A stretch of 64,000 bases of DNA from Glycine soja (taxonomy: Eukaryota > Streptophyta > Magnoliopsida > Fabales > Fabaceae). The translations under genes were made by a program, and so were the position numbers. Below are positions 46,501 through 58,979 of this stretch, in pieces; position 1 is the first letter of the stretch, and each line of letters starts with the position of its first letter. The stretch is from NCBI RefSeq assembly GCF_004193775.1, contig NC_041016.1, forward strand, positions 43,077,522-43,141,521. Direction: 5' to 3'. The notes beneath the pieces are model-generated. The model made no database searches. It was given only the letters and a program-made list of their open reading frames with translations, and was not told where the DNA came from.

Positions 46501-49500
46501 AAAATACTTGTTTGACTATTTTCAGGATATGCCTGTTATATTCCATTTCTTTAAAGTTGTAATATTTTAGTTTTTGTTTTTGTGGGGGGAATGAAAGAAA
46601 GTTTCTTAATTTCTGGCTGTATCTGTTACAGGCCATCTTAATTATCCATGTTCCTACTCGTTTTCGGAATTTCAACATCCATGACTCCTCACGCTTTGGT
46701 AATCCTTTGTTCTCCCCTCTTTCCTGCATTTTTTTAAAATTGTTTCTGTTTTATGTGGGCTGTACTTTGAAATGCATTCTGCAATACTGCATGCGTGCTC
46801 TTTCTTGTGCTCAAACATCCATTTACTTGTAGGCTATTTTGGAGATTGTCTTGAAAGTGAATTTGTTCTAATTATTAGAAAAATGAGGCTAAGTGAATTG
46901 AAAATACCATGTCGGATTATGGTTTTCTGATGAGGCTCTGTTATCATGTCAGTAAATCACAAGAACCATATAAGAAATAATTAGGAATACTGTTTGGAAA
47001 AAACTGATCTGCCCTCTGGGGGTCATTCTCATAAATAGCCATTAGGATCTTTAAAATAGAGAAATCTTAGATGTTACGGATATTTACAGTTCTACAGGAA
47101 ATTGTAATGCTTAATTAAATAGTAATGACGGAATTGTAATGTCTAATTGAGTAGTAATGAAAACCTAAAAGACTGATTTGTCTGTATACAATTGTAATGC
47201 CTAAATAAATAGTAATTGTGACAGCCTAAAGGACGTTAGCACTAATATTATCAAATTTTCATTCAGTTAAGAAAAGTAACAAAGGTGTGGACCTCCTTGC
47301 ATCACTTTGCAACATATACAACACTTCTGAAGATGAGTTGAGGAAAACCATGGAGAAAGCCAATAATGTAATAGCAGATATATTGAAGAAGCAGCCTTGC
47401 TTGGCATCTGAATGCGAAACCGAAAACCTAGAAAATATCGATAAAGGTTCATTTTCCTTGTGTTATTATTATTTATGCATCAGGAATACTTGATCTCTGT
47501 AACTGATGTTTATTATCCCGTTGTTTGTAGATGGTTTGACCTATTTTAAAGACTTGATGGAAGAATCTTCTCTACCTTCTAGTTTAAATATGCTAGAAAA
47601 GGACTATGATTACATGATTCGAAATAAGAGTGAATTGGATGAGAGGTTATTCATTAATGAGGATGACAGCCTATTAGCTTCAGTAAGCTTGTCTGGAGGT
47701 TCTGTTTCAGTAGGTGGTGTAAAGGTATGTTGAATGGAAAATTTGTTCTAAAATTTTGTTCTATCTTGTGTAAGATAACACCTAAAATTGTCTGTTATTG
47801 TACTTTATAGAGGAAATTTGATTCGATGGCATCGCCTGCTAAAACCATTACAAGTCCACTCTCACCTCACCGCTCCCCCACATCACATACTAATGGCATC
47901 CCGGGTAGTGCAAACTCAAAGATGGCAGCCACCCCTGTAAGCACAGCAATGACTACTGCAAAGTGGCTTCGAACTGTCATTTCTCCACTTCCATCGAAGC
48001 CCTCGCCAGAGCTGGAACGATTTTTGACATCATGTGATAGGGATGTTACGAGTGATGTGGTTCGCAGAGCACAGATTATATTGCAGGCTATATTTCCTAG
48101 TAGTCCTCTTGGAGAACGATGTGTAACCGGAAGCCTGCAAAGTGCAAACCTTATGGACAATATATGGGCTGAACAACGAAGATTGGAAGCACTGAAGTTA
48201 TACTACAGGGTATTGGAAGCAATGTGCAGAGCAGAAGCCCAAGTATTTCATGCAACTAATTTAACCTCTCTACTTACCAATGAGAGGTTCCATCGGTGTA
48301 TGCTTGCGTGTTCTGCAGAATTAGTCCTGGCAACTCACAAGACTGTAACAATGTTGTTCCCTGCAGTACTAGAGAGGACTGGAATTACAGCCTTTGATCT
48401 TAGCAAGGTGATTGAAAGTTTCATTAGACATGAAGAATCTCTCCCAAGAGAATTGAGGCGACATCTGAATTCATTGGAAGAACGACTTTTGGAGAGCATG
48501 GTATGGGAAAAGGGTTCTTCAATGTATAACTCTTTGGCAGTTGCCAGACCTTCCCTTTCTGCAGAGATAAATCGTCTTGGACTGTTAGCTGAACCAATGC
48601 CATCATTGGATGAAATTGCAATGCATATTAACTTCTCTTGTGGAGGACTGCCACCAGTGCCTACCTTGCCCAAGCTTGAAAGTTCTCCAAGTAATGGTTC
48701 TCTCCTTTTAGTTCAAACTTGAAGACTTTTAAGTCATGTTTCTAAGTTTTCATATATTTCTGTGTGCTTCATTCCATACAGTTATTGTCATGGTTATCTA
48801 TATGATACATAAAATTGTTTCTCCTCTGTCCTTCCTACATACCTCTTCCTCTAAGATCCCAAGATGAAAATGCGTACTTTTCAGCTTGAGTAACATCTTT
48901 TAATTAATCAATTTCAGCTCAGAATGGGGATATCAGATCACCAAAGCGAAATGTTTTAATGGAAAGAAATTCTTTCACTTCACCAGTGAAAGATCGCCTT
49001 CTTCCCTTCAACAGCCTTAAGTCAAAACTACCCCCACCTCCTTTGCAGTCAGCATTTGCCAGGTATAACAAGAATGATCTGGTAGTACTTATATATGTAA
49101 ATTTTCATTATTTAAATTTTTAACCACTTTACTGTTGTTTTTCTTTTGGTGCTTTGTTTTGAATGTTTGTTCAATGCAGCCCCACAAAGCCAAATCCAGG
49201 AGGTGGAGGGGAAACATGTGCAGAAACTGGGATCAACATCTTTTTTGGCAAGGTATTATATAACACTGTTATACCATGTTAACTATTTGTGACCATTTTG
49301 TGTTTTCAGGAACAACTGGATCTAGATGTTTGACTTTGATATTGAAAACTTACTTTGATTGAATGATTTTGTTTCTTCACTATATCAGTTTTAAGCATTT
49401 CAGCTTGTGTACACTTTCTTTGTTTGCTAGATCATTAAGTTGGGAGCAGTCAGAATAAGTGGCATGGTTGAAAGGCTACAATTATCTCAGCAGATTAGGG

Positions 49501-50907
49501 AGAATGTATACTGTCTTTTCCAGCGGATCCTAAATCAATGGACATCTCTCTTTTTCAACCATCATATTGACCAAATCATCTTGTGTTGTTTCTATGGAGT
49601 TGCAAAGGTTTCGCTTTTGGTTTAGAAACTTTAGAATGTGATGTGCTTTTATATTATTACCTTATTCTCATTCTATTCTGTTTTGCAGATTTCACAACTG
49701 AACCTAACTTTTAAGGAGATTGTATACAACTACAGAAAGCAACCACATTGCAAAACACAAGTTTTTCGTAGTGTATTTGTTGATTGGTCATTGGCCCGCC
49801 GAAATGGGGTATGCAACTGAAGGTCAAAATTCAATGCTTATGTTTAACTTTTCTGAGAATTGTTACTCACAACTGATCTGAATGAAAACAGAGAACAGGA
49901 CAGGATCATGTTGACATCATTACCTTTTACAATGAAATATTCATTCCTTCTGTAAAGCCACTGCTGGTTGAACTTGGCCCTGCTGGACCAACCACGAAAA
50001 GTGATCGCATACCTGAAGTTAATAATAAAAATGATGGTACTTGCTTATTTGTGAAGTCACTTTCAATTGCTTTCCTGACTTCCATTACTATGCCAATCCT
50101 GTGATCAATTGACTTCTGTGGTCTTCTCTTTCCAGGCCATTTAGCTCAATGTCCAGGATCTCCTAAAATATCACCTTTCCCAACCCTTCCTGATATGTCT
50201 CCAAAAAAAGTGTCAGCCACACACAATGTATATGTCTCTCCATTACGATCATCCAAGGTACTAATATATTTGTTTGGATTTCTTCTTCGGACTAGATGAT
50301 TTCCCAGTTTCTATTGCTAGTTATTGCATAACAATCATCTGACATTATGCTGGACAAGGAAGAAGCATGTAAGGACTGTAGTGTTCAATTTGTTCATTTT
50401 TTCGCAGATGACTGTTTTGTAGTTTGCAAACTCATGTCATATCTAGGTGATATAAATTTGTATCTAGAAAACTGTTAAAAAAACAAAAACTCCATTTTCT
50501 TTTATGGAACACAAGTGTATTCATTGGTTATCTGCACAGATGGAAGCCCTAATATCACACAGCTCAAAAAGCTATTATGCATGTGTTGGGGAAAGCACTC
50601 ATGCATATCAGAGCCCTTCAAAAGACCTGACAGCCATCAATAACCGTTTAAATGGGTATGATTTTTCTTCATGCCTTAAACATTGTGAAACATATTTATT
50701 TACATCATTGAAAAGGGACAACCTTATTTATTTGTGTCTGATTCTATGTTTTTTAGCAACCGGAAGGTGAGAGGTCCCCTCAACTTTGATGATGTTGATG
50801 TGGGGTTGGTGAGTGATTCTATGGTTGCAAACAGCCTCTATCTGCAGAATGGAAGCTGTGCATCATCATCAGGTGCACCATTGAAATCAGAGCAGCCTGA
50901 CTCCTAG
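43538..50907 (+). CDS. RBR: Retinoblastoma-related protein (18 exons)
   Basis: Plant homologue of the retinoblastoma pocket protein: a nuclear repressor that binds E2F/DP and LxCxE partners, is inactivated by CDK phosphorylation, and controls G1/S entry, asymmetric division and gametogenesis. Exons read by hand with GT/AG borders: 43538-43603, 44689-44793, 44883-45025, 45115-45211, 45342-45388, 46187-46376, 46632-46698, 47267-47446, 47531-47724, 47811-48690, 48918-49062, 49180-49252, 49431-49607, 49689-49808, 49892-50036, 50136-50257, 50540-50655, 50757-50907. They join in frame to 1005 residues, the usual plant RBR length. The N-terminal cyclin-like domain ([13 protein letters not shown]) lies about residues 60-240; pocket A starts near 404 ([20 protein letters not shown]) and pocket B covers about 715-865 ([20 protein letters not shown]). 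SP/TP motifs cluster before pocket A, in the spacer and after pocket B ([20 protein letters not shown]), as expected for CDK control. It ends PLKSEQPDS. No defect was seen. Confidence 0.95.
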
Positions 50908-51690
50908 GATTCAATGTTGTGTATATTCTTTCTTGTGTCCGTGCTTTATGAGAAGGGGGGGGTATTGTTATGAGCGGTGAGATTGTAGAATGCCGCCACT
51001 GCCCCCTTGTACTTCTGTGTATTTGTTAGGTATTATTAAATTGAATGCAGAATGTAGGTCTCTCATTAGGTAATTAATAATAGTTTTATGTCCGTCCTAG
51101 TTCAATTTGATTTTAATTATCATAGTTTGTAATTTGTTTGTTTCCACGATAGCTGATTTGTCTGTCTATTTAGGGATATGTCATGCATATCTGAAATCTT
51201 TAACGAGTTAGGCCTTTCAATGTTAGGTCATACTTTTAAAAAGGTTAGATTAAGCCTTAAAAAAAAACCAAAGTTAAGTTATAAGTGGTATTGTCAAAAT
51301 TTGGCATTTAAAAAATTGTCATTAGGTTAAGTCTGATTTTTGGATTTGTTTGGATGATTGCGATCAAATCATTCGGTTTGGTTAAGATTGCAGTTGGTCT
51401 TTCTAAGATCGAATCAAACGTAACACTTATATTGTATTTTAGTGTTGTGTTTTTTTTATATCACCTGAGTTTCACAACATTTTGTATATAAAATTTATGT
51501 AATGTGTATTGATTTTTTTTTTCATTTGATTTTTTTAAGATATGTTTGATTTGAAATGGATAAAAATTTGTTAGGTTTTTATTATAAAATGTTCAATATA
51601 TATTAACAAGTTTTGTTGATTGTTATTAACAAGTTTTCATATTTATACTATTTTCTTTTTTTTTACATTTTTTCATTATTAAAAATTATT
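50908..51690. other. RBR 3' region and AT-rich spacer
   Basis: The first 150-250 bp presumably contain the 3' untranslated region. No canonical AATAAA was obvious, although related A/T words occur near 51028 and 51070. The remainder is T-rich and featureless. Confidence 0.45.
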
Positions 51691-52880
51691 ATTTAGGAAT
51701 ATTTCAAATTCAAATACACAATTTTTAATAAGATATCTTCTTCACATAATATTATCAGTATGATATTTTATTTTTAAACTAACATGAGTAAAATAAATTT
51801 TAAACAAAAAGGATTTTCCATGAGATGGAAAATGAAAATTATTTGCTCCCGTAGGGTCTGTGAATAAGTAAACAGCCAATAATTTGCAATGAATATAGGT
51901 TAAATTAATATTTAAGAATATTTTTAAATTTCAAATTCACAATTTTTAATAAGATATCTTCAATTATAATACTTTTAATAAGATATTTTTTTTAAACTAG
52001 AGTAAAATAATTTTAAATAAAGAAGATTTTCCATGAGATGTAAAATGAAAACTATTTGCACCGACAAGTTTGTGAATAAGTAATTTGTTAATAATTTACA
52101 AAGAGTATGCCTTTTCTCCATTTCAACAAACCCATTTTGGATTCCCTTATCCTTAAATAGTTGCGGTTGCGGCACGACCTCGTACAAAAGCGGGGTTCAT
52201 CGCATCAAATTATTATTTAAGAACATTTTTAGATTCAAATACACATAATTTTTTAATAAGATACCCTCTCACATAATATTTCCAATAATATATTTTATTT
52301 TTAAACTAACATGAGTAAAATAAATTTTAAACAAAAAGGATTTTCCATGAGATGAAAAACGAAAAATATTTGGCCCTGTAAGTTTTGTGAACAAGTAATT
52401 AGCCAATAACTTCAAAAATAAACATCAACTTATTATTTAAGAATACTTTTAAATACAAATTCATAACTTTCAATAAAATATCTTCTCACATAATATTTTC
52501 AAGAAGGTATTTTTTTTAAACTAACATGAGTAAAATAAATTTTAAATAAAGAGGATTTTCCATGAGATAGAAAATGAAAACTAGTTTCCCCCGCAACGTT
52601 TGTAAATAAGTAATTAGTTAATAATCTGCAAAGAATATAAATCAAATTATTATGTAACAATATTTTTAGATTCAAATAAATATTTTTTGATAAGATATCT
52701 TCAATAGGATAATTTATTTTTAAACTAACATGAGAAATAAGTTTTAAACAAAAAATATTTTTCATGAGATGGAAAATGAAAATTATTTGTCCCGCAAGAT
52801 TTGTGAATAAGTGATTAGCTAATAATTTGTAAGGAATATACATCTTTCTATTAAAAAATATTTTCAATTTTTTTTTTTGC
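51690..52880. repeat. Degenerate tandem array, five units of about 205-215 bp
   Basis: The phrase TTTTCCATGAGAT recurs at about 51814, 52027, 52341, 52556 and (as TTTTTCATGAGAT) 52758. Each is preceded by AACATGAGTAAAATAAATTTTAAA-type sequence and followed by GAAAATGAAAATTATTTG and TTTGTGAATAAGTAATTAG. Spacings are about 213, 314, 215 and 202 bp; the long one carries a block of about 100 bp at 52090-52200. The peptide-like frames on the minus strand (51975-52187, 52499-52882) echo this array and are not genes. Confidence 0.75.
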
Positions 52881-53199
52881 AACCATAGTTTTATGATAAA
52901 ATAATTTTAAGTTACTTACTCTCAATAATATCATAGACTAAATTAATGTTAAGTTTTTTTTAAATAATTATAAATATCATTCACGAAAAGTAATTCTATT
53001 CAACATCATTATGAATAACAAAGTTTTTCTAGTAATATTTAACATAGTTGTATTTTAAAGATTCAAGAATATATGATACATATACAAAAATTAATTTAAC
53101 AAAATTTTTTTATGAAAAAATAGTTTTAAATTGATTACTAAATAATATTATAAATTAAATTAATTTTAATTTTTTTATAACAACCATAAGCATCATTAG
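52881..53199. other. AT-rich spacer
   Basis: No feature recognised between the tandem array and the retroelement relic. Confidence 0.45.
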
Positions 53200-53689
53200 A
53201 CAATCTTACGGAGTACACTTCCGTTAATTGGACCAAAGTGGCCACGTGGGAGACTAGGCCTAGACACTCCAAACCCAAGAAAGAGAGCTGAGGCACATAT
53301 ATAAAAGGGGCTTGAGCTGGATGAAGAAACTTAACTAACAATACTACACTATTGAAAGGGGATCACTTTGATTCTCTCTATTCCAAAGCTTATTACCGCC
53401 AAAAACCACCATTCAAGTCACCGTACTCCGTCGCTAGAACTCGTTTTCAGCTATCTCCTCCTATCACTAACACAACATTGGCGCCGTCTGTGGGGAATCA
53501 ATTCGAATTCTCAACGATTTCTTTCAATTGAAGAAGGATATCTCGATCATGGTGAGCACAAGGAATCGAAAACAATTTTATGCGGCTTCACAGCAGATGC
53601 AGCAACTTTTCTATACGGATTTTAGCAGTTCAATTCCTGAAGCAACTCCAACAACTTCCGGCAATGGAGTTGTACGAATGATCCACTAA
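53200..53689 (+). mobile_element. 5' end of a Tat/Ogre-type LTR retrotransposon (relic)
   Basis: An LTR 3' portion with TATA-like CATATATAAAAGGGG (53295-53309) ends ACACAACA at 53477. It is followed after one base by TGGCGCCGTCTGTGGGGA (53479-53496), a primer site characteristic of Tat/Ogre-type gypsy elements. A short gag-like start, MVSTRNRKQFYAASQQMQQL, runs from ATG 53549 to a stop at 53687-53689. Everything downstream is missing, replaced by LRR sequence of the neighbouring NLR pseudogene. The LTR start is not defined. Confidence 0.65.
53479..53496 (+). other. Primer binding site TGGCGCCGTCTGTGGGGA
   Basis: Starts with TGG one base after the LTR end; Tat/Ogre-type elements prime from such a site. 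Confidence 0.75.
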
Positions 53690-53739
53690 TTCTAACGACA
53701 ATCTCATCTCGTTCGAATCAGCATTATCCTACAAAGGCG

Positions 53740-56000
53740 CATCAACGTCATTGAATTGTCTAGGAAGATTCACATTTGTGCAACACTAAGGTAACCACAT
53801 TCGATAATGAATTATTGAGTAACCAGTTTGGAAATTGTTTACCAACAAAGTTCCTGATTGACAACTTCTTTAAGTGTTTAGAAGGTCGTAGATTCCCAAT
53901 TACATCTCATGCGTTTGTTGAATCAACAGGTTTCCTATTGCACCAGCACAATCCCCAATTGCAACCCCGTTGTAAATCTAGCTCCACAAGGTGTGTTTTA
54001 TTCTTCAAGTCTGCTTCTAATGCATCTGAGGGATTCTCAATATTCTGCAGCTCCCCAATTGTTAAACTTCCATGAAGATTGAGTTCTCAAAATTGTTGAA
54101 TACCAAACTCCGTAATTTTGTCAACATAAAACGAACTCAATACTTGAAGATTCTTCAGTTTTCCCAAATGTGCTGGTACCTTTCTTATATTAGTATTTAT
54201 AAATTCAAGGCAATGCAAATTGGTGAGTTGATGCAAATTCGTGGGCAGCTCTTTTAAATTCAGACAATGGTTCAGCTTTAGTATTTGCAAGTTGGAGAGT
54301 GAACACGTTGAATCAGGTAGTTTTTCTATGCTGGTATAGGAAAGTTTTAATCAACAGAGATATGTAAGATTGCCTACAGAATTTGGCACCTTTGTAAGGT
54401 TACTACAACAAAACAAAGATAAGACACACAAGAACTTAAACTTGGAGAACAAGTCATCTATTGACATCTTGCAATGCCAATGATAACCAAAAGGATGATT
54501 CATTCTCCAATCTGTTTGTATAAATGTATTAACCTTTGAGTATCATGCAAACCCCCAAACCCATCAAAATATTCAACATAATTTGTTGCAAATGATAAAT
54601 GATCGGTTGTTTTGGGTAAACCTTTTGCTTTATCAACTCCCAACCTAATACACATGTCCTCAGAAACATATTTTGCCAAATCATTTAGAAGGTCATGCAT
54701 GACAAAACACATTCCCTGTGTTGCTTTATTGTTGAAAAAATGATCAAGATAATAGATCATTGAAATATTGTTCACCAACTTCTTCTGGAGTCTTTCTTTG
54801 TTGAGTACTTTGTAGAAAATTTTCAGCCATCCACAACTGAATTAAACACTCCTTATCAAACTCATAACCTTTGGGAAATAAGACACAATAAGCAAAGCAT
54901 TTCTTGAGATGAGAAGGAAGGTGGTGATAGCTTGGTCTTAAAGCAGGGAGAATATCGCTATCATTTCTGAAAATTCCCATATCTCACTTTTGAATATGTT
55001 TTCCCATTCCCTAACAGATGATTTATTGTGTAATAGGCTTCCCATTGTTTTCAAGGCTAGAGGAAGTCCTTTACATTTTTCAACTATCTTCATATCAATC
55101 TCCTTGAAGTCTATATTTGCCTGAGGATTAGAACTTTGGAATGCATGTTTTGCGAACAATGCCAGCAATAATCTTCTTGTAATTCCTCCAGGTGGAGCTC
55201 TTCTGACCGCATGGTAAAGCAACCTTATTACTGCACGTCATGAATAGAATCCTACTTCCATGAGCACCATTTAATGTTGTCCAAAACGAGAAGAAATCTT
55301 TTACTAGTCAATTTTTCTTTCAGTCTTGTCTGAACCATTTCTAGCTCTCTACTACGATCAGTTGAACCACTAATTGTGTCAAGAATTGCTCTTGATACAT
55401 TGAAGACATCAAAATCTTCTGAAACACAGACCCAAGCTTTAATATCAAATTTATCATCCATCCTTGGGTCATTGTATACGTGTTGGGCAACCATGGTCAT
55501 ACCCAACCTGCCCATGCCCACAATAGAAAGTATAGATAGCTTGTTGTCAATGTCAGATATGAGCCAGTTAAAGATAATTTCTTTGTCATCATCTCTGCCA
55601 TAAATAATACTTTCACTTAACAAAGATGTTGATGACAATTTCTCTGACACTTTACTACCCGATCCTGATCCAACCACAACACCACTAGCCTTTTTCAAAC
55701 CTAGATGATCGCTTTGACTTGCAAGATATTATAGGTCCTCAAGGACTTGTTTCATCCTAGATTCAATTTCATTTTCAATGAAACTGACAAAAGATTTTAG
55801 GGAATTCCACACCTAGTTAGCAGCAGTCTGAGCTTCAGCTTCCACTTGGCATTTTTACAGTTCATTGTCCATATCTTCCCAGAGATCCTCTGCTTCAAAC
55901 ACGACATCTTTGGCCTTAAGAAGCCAATCTCTCACACGTGCATCTCTGAATTGCTTTTTCTTCATTATCTGCAACTCTGCTTGTTTGTGAATGCATTGCT
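53740..56000 (-). pseudogene. CC-NBS-LRR resistance gene relic (CNL)
   Basis: Read from 56000 downward: the end of the coiled-coil domain (KKKQFRDARVRDWLLKAKDV, VFEAEDLWEDMDNEL, then a stop), a linker ending LGLKKASGVVVGSGSGSKV, and NB-ARC from about 55640 with P-loop IVGMGRLGMTMVAQ. The nucleotide-binding Lys and first Gly pair of GxGGxGK(T/S) are altered (R and M). Kinase-2 is LLVLDNIKW instead of DD.W. The RNBS-B/C region is missing at about 55222-55252. GLPLAL follows at 55054, then a frame change to [20 protein letters not shown], then MHDLLNDLAKYV (about 54695), then LRRs (LKELPTNLHQLTNLHCLEF, 54090-54290) degrading to 53740. It belongs to the RPP13-like CNL group of legumes. Frame changes, stops and the lost P-loop Lys make it inactive. 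Confidence 0.8.
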
Positions 56001-57239
56001 ATTTATTTCTTAAATAGATGTCGACCCACAGAATGTGCGGATTTATAAAAAAATTGTATTTTTTTGTTGTAGGTCAAAGATCATAGATGTTTTCAACTAA
56101 GTCAGGTACTAATCTTCCTTGCAGTGTATGAGAATAACAAATAATTACATATGATAACATTTGAAGATATTAGAAACATTTAGAAAAATATTACGTTGAG
56201 TTGTAATTTAAGTGATTATAAAATATTTGTTGAAATTTTATGTAAGTAAATATTTTTCAAAATTATATTAATTATACAAATTGCTTTGAAACTAATATTC
56301 GTATATGATGGAGATATTAGAAATATGTTAAAAAATGTTACATTAAATTATAAAAATAAACAATTGTAAAATATTTGTTGAAATTATATTTAAAAACATA
56401 TACTAAATAAATAATTATACAAATTATTTTATATTAATAGTTTTCAAAATTTAATATACTAGTTAAACTGTCTGTAAACTACAAATAGAAAATAATATTT
56501 GTCAAATTTTACAACTTGTTAGGAAAAAGGATAGAAAGATAGAAATTTGCTATCAAACAATACATAAAAGACTTCTTAATAATCAAATCCTAAAGATACT
56601 GAGTTTTGGTGCATTGGACGAACAAGAGATATCGAATAGTGTTTTTAACATTGCTCATTGATTCAAGGAAGATGAATTGAAAAAAAGGTTAAAGATATAC
56701 TTCGTGCTCTATGGTGATTGCATGAAATATAACATATTGTGTAGTAGCTAGTCGAAAAATCTAGTTTCACGGGTCACAAATCTAGTTGGGATTATTTTTA
56801 AGCTAGGTCTTTTCAAATTAATTATGAGGTCAGAATAATTTCCTAACATACTAAATAAATCCAAATTCATAATTAATATATAGTATTTCCTTACTACCAA
56901 TTCACAATATAAAGCATGCAGTTTCTCTGCTGCATGCAGTTTTTTTTCACTACTTAAACAACAAATTGAATTCCTACATATAATATTCAGGAAAAAAAAA
57001 AAAGTAGACGTGATCAGTCTAGTCCTAGTACTTTTTCTGTTGTTTCACTCATATAGATTAAAATAAGAAGAGGGCAAATAAACCCAGTTACTTTACAGCA
57101 TAAAACGCCAAAAGATAATTTACTTTTGATACTAATGGTGCCCCTTATGGCTTTGACTCCATTGAATTTGAATCCGAGTTCACATTATTATATAATGACT
57201 GGACTGCTTGAGTAGGAAGAAGTGAAAATAGCTACATGC
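56001..57239. other. AT-rich spacer between NLR relics
   Basis: No feature recognised. The stretches 56150-56260 and 56290-56400 resemble each other (GATATTAGAAA...TTACATTAAATTATAA) as a loose duplication. Confidence 0.4.
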
Positions 57240-58390
57240 TGAGTTCAATGGACTTGACCATGAAACTATACATTTCTGCTAGTTGTTTCACAAATTGTGT
57301 TGATGAAAGTTCCATGTCCACAAACCTATGCTTTTTTAGCAACTGGCAGTTTTGTGATTTAGAACAGTTGAGATCATCATCTAGTTTTTACTTTCTATTA
57401 GGATCAACAAATTGAATATCCTCCATGCAACTTTCCTGTTTGAATATATGGATTCCCGGTGTACAAATTGAGGTGTGGTTTAAACAATGAGGAAATGTAA
57501 CCTCTACATGGTACCACTCGTTTTTGAAAGGCACCTCGTATGGACTATTTGTGACTGTATCTCACGGAGATCAGAAAGATAAATATGATTCCCATCTTGA
57601 AATGTTTTTTTTATAAAAGGAACATTTATTGCCATTGATGAACAACATGGGACAAAAATATGTGTCATGCATACGTGCAATAAGAAGACAAATTAAAGAA
57701 CTTTGTCGGGAACTTATAACGATCGAAACCATAAAGAAATTGAAGGTTCTCGGCTTTGGTGATCGAACCACTCTATATAATCCTTGCTCCTGGCAAATAA
57801 AACGATGTGTTTCCTGCCTCATGCAGTTCCAGTTAGTCATAAAGAACTCATCGGTAAGTAGACTCAGTTTTAAGGTTAACTTGGTGGTTGAAATTAAAAG
57901 GAGAGAGATATCCTGATTTCTAATCTCTCTACTAACATTTTAACAAAAATTAATTGACTGATAAAATAAGTGTTAAGTATATTATGTATTATTAAGGTTT
58001 AATTACTCATTTACACGTATATTTATATATTTTTACATTTTGTTCTCTATACATAGAAACTAGAGGTTTAAGTCCTATAGATGCACTTTTAACGATGTTA
58101 AGTGTGTCATAGGTAAAACTATAACAAAATAAGAATTGGCAATGTAAAATAACAACCACTAGAGAATTTGTAGCAATTTTACCTAAGAAAGTTGAGACAG
58201 ACTTAATGGTAGGAACCAAAACGTAATTGAAAGTACATGTGTAGGAACTAAAACGTCTAATTCTTAGGTATACTGACCAAAACGTAAAAATGGTGCAAGT
58301 TTGGTGGAATGGAATCCCTCTAATTTCCCAAAGATGCTTACAACCATGCACGTCAAGCATCCTTAAAAATTGAAGTTTTTTATGCATTCA
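57240..58390 (-). pseudogene. TIR-NBS-LRR (TNL) C-terminal relic
   Basis: Minus strand from 58387: LQFLRMLDVHGCKHLWEIRG plus IPFH is the last LRR and the EIRGIPP motif preceding the post-LRR domain of legume TNL proteins. After a spacer come ELHEAGNTSFYLPGARII and, one frame over, EWFDHQSREPSISLWFR (57720-57840), then LICLLIARMHDTYFCPMLFI, then KNEWYHVEVTFPHCLNHTS and GIHIFKQESCMEDIQFVDP (about 57420-57515). These are successive motifs of the C-terminal jelly-roll/Ig-like (C-JID) domain that senses effectors in TNLs. Frame changes and stops disrupt it. No TIR or NB-ARC part is present in the window. Confidence 0.65.
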
Positions 58391-58979
58391 GGAAGGATTG
58401 TGAAATTGTTGTCTGATTGGTATAATTCTTCTAAACATGTATTGAAAAAAAAAAAAAAAACTCATACAAGTTACCATGTGCAGCCTGAAGACATTCTACC
58501 TTCGAATATACTTTTGAGCCTACATTTTCTTCACCTTTTTTCTGTTTTAGCCATTGCCACCCTTCCCATTCCCAAGCGAGAATTGAAGTCAGTCTGTGGC
58601 ATTAAGACAATGCTACTAGACATGTGAACATTTCCACAGTCAAATAGGCATACATTATAACAATCATCATATCAAGAGTATAAAATAGACCATCAAAATT
58701 AAAATACTTAAAAACTTGAATTAAAATCTCATGTAACCATCACTTTTCTTAACGATTCACAAAACAAAAATCAAATCTATATAAAAATCTCAATTATCAT
58801 ATAAGTGTTTTCACCTTGCTATTAGTTGTTCTTGTATTTTCACATAAGCCTCCTCACTAGAGTTGTTTCCTGTGTGTGTATGTTATTAGTTATTCTTGTG
58901 TTCTCACATAATTGTCATCGCTAGAATTGTTCTCTATATATGACATTTAATCAATAATTTTTCTCTTAATAAAGTATAA
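58391..58979. other. Spacer with a local tandem duplication
   Basis: Two similar units of about 60-68 bp (about 58824-58887 and 58888-58945) share TTAGTTGTTCTTGT.TT.TCACATAA and CACTAGAGTTGTT-like sequence. The frame at 58370-58627 has no recognised motif. Confidence 0.5.

Noticed and set aside
47867..48160. Minus-strand frames across RBR exon 10 (also 48335-48673 and 48424-48621)
   Set aside because: Antisense shadows of the long, conserved pocket A exon.
52499..52882. 127-codon minus-strand frame with internal peptide repeats
   Set aside because: The repeats follow the DNA tandem array and the composition is that of AT-rich DNA; no conserved domain.
57629..57916. 95-codon plus-strand frame
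   Set aside because: Antisense of the TNL C-terminal domain, which reads coherently on the minus strand in two frames.
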